In this document: one piece after another, positions 23,536-27,350 of the stretch
How positions within the stretch are numbered: position 1 is the first letter of the stretch
Layout of the letters: each line of letters starts with the position of its first letter
Origin: CBDUZS01 sp965371785
GTDB taxonomy: Bacteria; Fermentibacterota; Fermentibacteria; Fermentibacterales; JCC-6
DNA length: 27,350 nucleotides
Assembly: GCA_965371785.1 (NCBI GenBank)
Contig: CBDUZS010000034.1
Location: 1-27,350 of the forward strand
Reading direction: 5' to 3'
Position numbers and translations under genes: made by a program
Notes under the pieces: model-generated
What the model saw: the letters and a program-made list of their open reading frames with translations, nothing else
What the model was told of the DNA's origin: nothing
Database searches by the model: none

Positions 23536-24986
23536 GCTCCCCTGCGCGAAAAAATGGCAACAGGTGTCAGCAGCAGGATTGCTATATCCATCCACACGGA
23601 CCAGTTGTCTACGTAGTAGAGATCGAGCTTCACCATTTCCTCGAACCCCAGGCTGCTTCGGCCAGACACCTGCCAGACTCCCGTGATACCAGGAATGGTC
23701 TGCAGCCTCTTCATGTGCTTCTCCGAGTACTCCCGTACTTCCTCGGGAAGCGGTGGTCGTGGTCCGACCAGGCTCATCCGACCCGTCAGAACGTTCAGGA
23801 GCTGAGGGAGCTCGTCGATGCTCCATTTTCTTATCAATCTCCCAACCGGAGTGATTCTCGGGTCGTTCCTGATCTTGAACAACGGACCTGTGGATTCATT
23901 CCTTTTCGAGAGGTTTTCCTTCTCCGTATGAGCGCCCTGCCGCATCGATCTGAATTTGACCATTTTGAACGGTCTGTTGTCCGTACCAAGTCTTGTCTGC
24001 ACGTAGAGGATTGGGAATCCTGAAGTTATCGCGATTGCAGCTGCAGTTATCAGCATCAGGGGAAGAAAGATTATCGCTATCAGAACCGTGAGAACTACGT
24101 CAAGCACTCTCTTGAGAAGCTTTTTCGAACCGCTGAGCGGTGGAGGAACCGATTCGATCATCGTTGTTCCGCCCATGTGCACGACCCTTGTTGTGAGACT
24201 GACCAGGGTGAAAACATCAGCTACCAGTTTGTATGAGATACCTTCCTGTTCACATCGGTAGATAAGGTCTGCTCTCTCCTCCCTGGAAATGGAGGGGTCT
24301 GCAATGATCAACTCCGATACCTGGTTGGCGGACAGCCATTCGAACAGATTCCCCCGTGTGGGCGGGGGCGAGGAGCCGGATTCCATCTCGTTGTTCTCTC
24401 CGTCGCTTTCAGATCTTACGAATCCTAGAACGCAGTATGGAATCGAAGCCTTTTTCTCCATGAATTCCGCTAATTCGCGTGCAAGCTCACCAGATCCGTA
24501 CATGACCACCCGAATCTGTTTTCCCGATCTTCTTGCTGAGTTTCTGGCAATCCTGTGAAAGGTGTAGTGCCAGAGACTCAGAACCACTGCAGTTGAGGGA
24601 AACGCGAAAACGAGCACGAACCTGGAGAAGAAGAGTTGTCTCGTTACGAAGGAGAACGCGAAGGTTATCACAACCGCCATGAAGGATGACCGGAGTATCC
24701 ACGCGAGCTCCTCGATGTGAGCAAGTCCGAACTCCTTGCGGTATACACCGAAAGCTGAGAGCATGATGACCTCTATGGCACCCATGACGGCTCCGGACAT
24801 GAGGTAGTGCGAAGCCGAAAGCCTGAAGTCCGCACTCGTACCGAAAACACCCATCAGGAAATCCGAGAGGATGTAATGTCTCAGCCAGAAACCGAGAAGG
24901 AAGATACCAACGACCAGGACTGCGTCTCCCAGTGGCAGGAGAAACCATGCTCCAAGTGCTCTACTGGTTGTATTCTTCGTCTTCAT
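23529..24986 (-). CDS. Polyprenyl glycosylphosphotransferase, second copy
   Basis: 485 residues with the same architecture as the phosphotransferase at 6977-8422 but clearly divergent in sequence. It has N-terminal membrane segments (about 13-35, 62-80, 100-115, 121-140), a Rossmann-like domain starting RVVMYGSGELA (159-169), a further hydrophobic stretch 295-322, and a catalytic domain with LYVQTRLG, VKFRSMR, DELPQLLNVLTG (Asp391, Glu392), SLVGPRPPLP and PGITGVWQVSGRSSL. It attaches the first sugar phosphate to undecaprenyl phosphate. GGGAG precedes the ATG. It follows the family 2 glycosyltransferase by 28 nt in the same operon. A second initiating enzyme suggests a second glycan or a different first sugar. 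Confidence 0.95.
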   Translation of the reverse strand: MKTKNTTSRALGAWFLLPLGDAVLVVGIFLLGFWLRHYILSDFLMGVFGTSADFRLSASHYLMSGAVMGAIEVIMLSAFGVYRKEFGLAHIEELAWILRSSFMAVVITFAFSFVTRQLFFSRFVLVFAFPSTAVVLSLWHYTFHRIARNSARRSGKQIRVVMYGSGELARELAEFMEKKASIPYCVLGFVRSESDGENNEMESGSSPPPTRGNLFEWLSANQVSELIIADPSISREERADLIYRCEQEGISYKLVADVFTLVSLTTRVVHMGGTTMIESVPPPLSGSKKLLKRVLDVVLTVLIAIIFLPLMLITAAAIAITSGFPILYVQTRLGTDNRPFKMVKFRSMRQGAHTEKENLSKRNESTGPLFKIRNDPRITPVGRLIRKWSIDELPQLLNVLTGRMSLVGPRPPLPEEVREYSEKHMKRLQTIPGITGVWQVSGRSSLGFEEMVKLDLYYVDNWSVWMDIAILLLTPVAIFSRRGAY

Positions 24987-25004
24987 GGCTCCCGTACCGT
25001 GTTG

Positions 25005-25020
25005 GGCTGACCTGTCAGCC
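25005..25020. repeat. Perfect inverted repeat over a stop codon
   Basis: GGCTGAC (25005-25011) and GTCAGCC (25014-25020) form a 7-bp palindrome with a 2-nt centre covering the stop codon of the family 2 glycosyltransferase, just before the phosphotransferase gene. The loop is too small for a good hairpin; a protein site or chance are both possible. Confidence 0.3.
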
Positions 25021-25824
25021 TGTCCGTTTCCCTTTCCCGATATGACCAGGGATTGCAGATGGATGCCGCGAGAAGAATCTAACCATGCTCGTTAGATGGT
25101 ACCAGAGAGCTATTGGCGATCCGCCTGCGCTCGCACGGCTGCAGACGTGCCCGAGAACTGCTTCGGGAACGTACCAGACTTCCGTGCCGGAGTGGTTTGC
25201 GTTCCAGCACCATTCCACGTCTTCGAAGTAGAGGAAATATGTCTCCGGCATGAGGCCGATCGTATTTCGCCCATGAGGCGTCAGCCAGAGAGCAGCACCC
25301 AGAAGCCAGTCCACTCTAACCGCCTTCTCCGAAGTGCAGGGAAACATGTGGCGTGCTATTCTTGCTCTGGCTCGTGGAAGCCTGCCGAAGAACGTTCTTC
25401 TGAGAATAATGTCCAGCAGCCCCGGATATGTGCGTGCAGTGGACTGGTGAGCGCCGTCCGAATCGACCAGGCAGGGTCCGAGGAGGGAGGCTTCTGGATG
25501 GTTCGAAGCGAAACCATGAAGTGTCTTCAATGCCCCCGGGTAAACGATTATGTCCGGATTCAGAAAGAGGAGGTGTGCTCCCAGGGCATGCTTCGCACCC
25601 AGGTTATTACCGCGGGCAAGCCCGAGATTGCGGGGTGATCTGATAACCTGAACACCCTTCTTCCCATCGGCTATACCGGCGGAATCGTCGGATGAAGCAT
25701 TGTCGACTACGATGATCTGGCGAGGGTTGTCGCCGTCGGAAAGGTCCGTCAGTGAATCCAGCAGACCGCTCAGATACTCCGAGCTGTTGTACGTGGTAAT
25801 GATAACGGAAAGGTCTAGAGACAT
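25015..25824 (-). CDS. Family 2 glycosyltransferase (rhamnosyltransferase-like)
   Basis: 269 residues, GT-A fold, of the WbbL/rhamnosyltransferase-like group. Motifs are LSVIITTYNSSEYL at the start, VVDNASSDDS (39-48), SPRNLGLARGNN (63-74), the metal site LNPDIIV (88-94), VDWLLGAALWLT and YFLYFEDVEWCW with the catalytic-region acidic residues (201-204). No ribosome binding site lies before the ATG, which sits 12 nt beyond a 14-bp hairpin. It leads the phosphotransferase gene in a two-gene operon. The donor is often dTDP-rhamnose in this group, but that is not provable here. Confidence 0.92.
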   Translation of the reverse strand: MSLDLSVIITTYNSSEYLSGLLDSLTDLSDGDNPRQIIVVDNASSDDSAGIADGKKGVQVIRSPRNLGLARGNNLGAKHALGAHLLFLNPDIIVYPGALKTLHGFASNHPEASLLGPCLVDSDGAHQSTARTYPGLLDIILRRTFFGRLPRARARIARHMFPCTSEKAVRVDWLLGAALWLTPHGRNTIGLMPETYFLYFEDVEWCWNANHSGTEVWYVPEAVLGHVCSRASAGGSPIALWYHLTSMVRFFSRHPSAIPGHIGKGKRTG

Positions 25825-25836
25825 CGCTTAGTCCAA

Positions 25837-25870
25837 CAGGGAGATACAGCCAAATAGCTGTATCTCCCTG
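25837..25870 (-). terminator. Strong hairpin after the HU gene
   Basis: A perfect 14-bp stem, CAGGGAGATACAGC (25837-25850) with its complement at 25857-25870, and a 6-nt loop. It lies 11 nt beyond the HU stop codon on the minus strand. There is no T-run after it (TTGG only), so it may be a terminator, a 3'-end stabiliser, or a control element for the next gene, whose ATG is 12 nt further on. Confidence 0.65.
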
Positions 25871-25881
25871 AATAAGAATAA

Positions 25882-26154
25882 CTAGAGCACCTGCTCCTTG
25901 AGATTCTTGCCTGCTTTGAAGTGAGGAACCTTCTTCGCTGCGTAGGTTCTTCTCTCCCCTGTCTTGGGATCGACTCCTACCCTTGCCGCCCTGTGCTTGA
26001 CGGAAAAAGTACCGAATCCGACAAGGCTGACCTTGTCCCCTGATTTCAGAGCTCCCAGGATTCCGCCAAGTACGGAATCGATTGCAGCGGCAGCCTCCTT
26101 CTTCGTCAGCGCCGCGTTGTCAGCCACATGGGCTACCAGACTCTTTTTTGTCAC
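25882..26154 (-). CDS. hup: HU/IHF-family DNA-binding protein
   Basis: 90-residue nucleoid protein that binds and bends DNA as a dimer. It shows MTKKSLVAHVADNAALTKKEA, the dimer helix AIDSVLGGILGALKSGDKV, LVGFGTFSVKHRAARVGVDP and the arm/return TYAAKKVPHFKAGKNLKE. The start is GTG at 26152-26154, with AAGGGGGG 7 nt upstream. A longer in-frame ATG at 26212-26214 is rejected because it lies inside the promoter. Monocistronic by appearance: own promoter upstream, hairpin downstream. Whether HU or IHF-like cannot be fully separated, but the sequence resembles HU. Confidence 0.95.
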   Translation of the reverse strand: MTKKSLVAHVADNAALTKKEAAAAIDSVLGGILGALKSGDKVSLVGFGTFSVKHRAARVGVDPKTGERRTYAAKKVPHFKAGKNLKEQVL

Positions 26155-26185
26155 GTGTTCACCCCCCTTCACGACACATAGACGT

Positions 26186-26214
26186 ACTGTAGGAGGGGAG
26201 AAGAGCATTGTCAA
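26186..26214 (-). promoter_or_regulatory. Promoter of the HU gene
   Basis: Consensus -35 TTGACA (26209-26214), 17-nt spacer, -10 TACAGT (26186-26191) on the minus strand. Expected leader is about 25 nt, containing the AAGGGGGG ribosome binding site. The best promoter in the window. Confidence 0.75.
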
Positions 26215-26314
26215 GGACCACTTTTCTTTTCATAAACTCAGGACAATACGGCTATCTGCGGAATCTCGGCACAAATTTAGAAGGATCGCGTTTTATAATG
26301 CGACAAGTTCCCCG

Positions 26315-27349
26315 TTAAAAGTTACTGACGTGCTGCTCGACCTTGATATCTGGCAGGTCCTTGATATTTATCCTGAAGTAGAAACCGGTGTTCGTATCGG
26401 ACACGTGGCGTACGAAAACTGCTTCCCAGCTGTCGAGATCCCTCCTGATGGTGTAGCTGTGGCTGATGAAGGAGTTGTCGATTGCATCGAAGTAAGAGCT
26501 GTAGTCGATCTCCCATCTCGGTGTCAGGTTGAGCGAAGCAGATATTCTCAGTTTGCTTATGTCGTCTTCACCGTCGAGTCCCAATCTGTAGTTATGGGAG
26601 AGACCCATTCTCCAGGGAAGAAGTATGAGAAACGCGCTTCCGGAATCTGGAGCAAACGTAGGGTCATTTCCGCTGATCTGCATCGAAGAGGTAATGGACA
26701 TACCGGTTAGTTCTCTTTCGTACAGATCCCATGTGCCGTCCGCTCGAATCGAGAAGTAAGTGGATGGGTGTATCTCGAGCGAGCCGTGCAGAGGGGAAAA
26801 GGGGTGTTCCTCGGCTTCGAGGTTGATACTCGTTGAAAGATTGAGTGTTGCCAGTTCGGATCTGGAGACGGTTCCTCTTTCAGCTTTTTTCGCTTCCAGG
26901 CGGTTGAAAAGGCTGAAGGATACGGTGTTCCGGGACGATGGCATTGAGAAGTCGGAGAAGGAGTAGAAGATGCTGTCAGCCTCTTCTGAGGGGCTCAGTC
27001 CTTCACGGAGATTCCAGTACGTATCGGGAGCCCAGCTCCAGGTTGCGGAAGGAGTAATCGTGTGCCTGAAGGCTGATAACCCGAACAGTGTCGTGGGGAA
27101 AATCCCGTAGATATCCGTTGATGCCGTGAGGCTTGCCGAACCGTGGATCCAGGAGGGGAATTTTTCTCCGTATCGATCCCTGTCGTAAACCGTTCCAATC
27201 GCCTGGATCCTCGGGGAAATGCTGAGAATTCCACCGACTCTTCCGGAGGCTGACAGGTTAGAATAAATTCTCAGAGCAGAAGTCACACTTCTGGAGTCCT
27301 GGCGGCCGGGGCCTGATTCTTCACCAGGGAGGGACAGATTAATCTCCAG
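26315..27349 (-). CDS. LptD-like outer-membrane assembly protein, C-terminal part
   Basis: The frame is open to the right window edge (residues read LEINLSLPGEESG before a possible GTG at 27284-27286), so only the last ~344 residues are seen. The chain is a run of amphipathic beta strands (TPSATWSWAPDTY, SFSLFNRLEAKK, ISASLNLTPRWEIDYSS). The closing region RDLDSWEAVFVRH...GFYFRINIKDLPDIKVEQ strongly resembles the end of LptD proteins of FCB-type bacteria, where a Trp/Glu strand precedes INIK-LPDI. LptD inserts lipopolysaccharide into the outer leaflet. No ring of other Lpt genes is visible. The barrel call is secure; LptD versus a relative is less so. Confidence 0.75.
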   Translation of the reverse strand: MEINLSLPGEESGPGRQDSRSVTSALRIYSNLSASGRVGGILSISPRIQAIGTVYDRDRYGEKFPSWIHGSASLTASTDIYGIFPTTLFGLSAFRHTITPSATWSWAPDTYWNLREGLSPSEEADSIFYSFSDFSMPSSRNTVSFSLFNRLEAKKAERGTVSRSELATLNLSTSINLEAEEHPFSPLHGSLEIHPSTYFSIRADGTWDLYERELTGMSITSSMQISGNDPTFAPDSGSAFLILLPWRMGLSHNYRLGLDGEDDISKLRISASLNLTPRWEIDYSSYFDAIDNSFISHSYTIRRDLDSWEAVFVRHVSDTNTGFYFRINIKDLPDIKVEQHVSNF

Positions 27350-27350
27350 T

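Noticed and set aside
22726..23826. A 366-codon open frame on the minus strand opposite a glycosyltransferase and phosphotransferase
   Set aside because: It is antisense to a well-supported family 4 glycosyltransferase and runs out of frame through the end of the phosphotransferase gene, with no domain of its own.
26155..26214. Longer HU start at the ATG 26212-26214
   Set aside because: The added residues do not resemble HU, and that ATG lies within the TTGACA-17-TACAGT promoter; the GTG with AAGGGGGG fits better.
1..27350. CRISPR array, insertion sequence, integrase or phage defence system
   Set aside because: No regularly spaced direct repeats, transposase or integrase-like proteins, or known defence domains were seen in any reading frame.

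Overview
The window looks like a chromosomal segment of a Gram-negative-type (diderm) bacterium outside the well-studied phyla. An LptD-like outer-membrane protein, a second probable outer-membrane beta-barrel, a TonB/AgmX-like energy-transducer C-terminus and undecaprenyl-phosphate sugar transferases indicate an outer membrane with surface polysaccharide. Moderately GC-rich DNA, many TTG/GTG starts, very short intergenic gaps, UnbV/VCBS secreted proteins and an archaeal-type protein disulfide oxidoreductase would fit an FCB-related candidate phylum such as Fermentibacteria. That placement is inference. I see no rRNA, tRNA, CRISPR array, insertion sequence or phage gene.

Region 1 (1-955): the end of a TonB/AgmX-like protein with a glycine-rich linker, then a 12-bp hairpin shared with the convergent groEL. 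Region 2 (956-2909, minus): groES-groEL, with no CIRCE element but an inverted repeat in the leader. Region 3 (3188-6416, minus): a compact operon of a secreted unknown, pdxS, pdxT, a DUF89 phosphatase and an FmdB-type zinc ribbon. It appears to be read from a promoter that would give a leaderless mRNA. pdxS and pdxT are in one reading frame separated by a single TAG, and no ATG/GTG/TTG lies before the conserved PdxT N-terminus. A small secreted protein (6581-6952) diverges from this operon.

Region 4 (6977-12435): first half of a surface-polysaccharide locus. The minus strand carries a family 2 glycosyltransferase, a DegT sugar aminotransferase and a polyprenyl glycosylphosphotransferase. The plus strand carries a WaaE-like family 2 and a family 4 glycosyltransferase. 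Region 5 (12448-20993): a non-polysaccharide insert. It holds a secreted seven-repeat VCBS/UnbV protein, an rseC-like/tldD/tldE operon, and a minus-strand trxA-trxB-PDO-outer-membrane-barrel operon. Region 6 (21308-25824): second half of the polysaccharide locus, with two family 4 glycosyltransferases facing a second polyprenyl glycosylphosphotransferase and a rhamnosyltransferase-like family 2 enzyme. Region 7 (25882-27350, minus): an HU-type DNA-binding protein with a clear promoter and strong hairpin, then the C-terminal part of an LptD-like protein that runs off the window.

How the genes work together: the two polysaccharide blocks supply two initiating phosphotransferases, an aminosugar aminotransferase and six glycosyltransferases, enough for one or two lipid-linked repeat units. 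No flippase, polymerase or export gene is visible here. The thioredoxin cassette is a complete NADPH-to-disulfide chain. The pdx operon makes pyridoxal 5'-phosphate, the cofactor needed by the DegT aminotransferase. The observations most worth following up are the pdxS-TAG-pdxT arrangement, a second probable CTG start at 10529-10531, the leaderless pdx promoter and the half-degenerate PDO.
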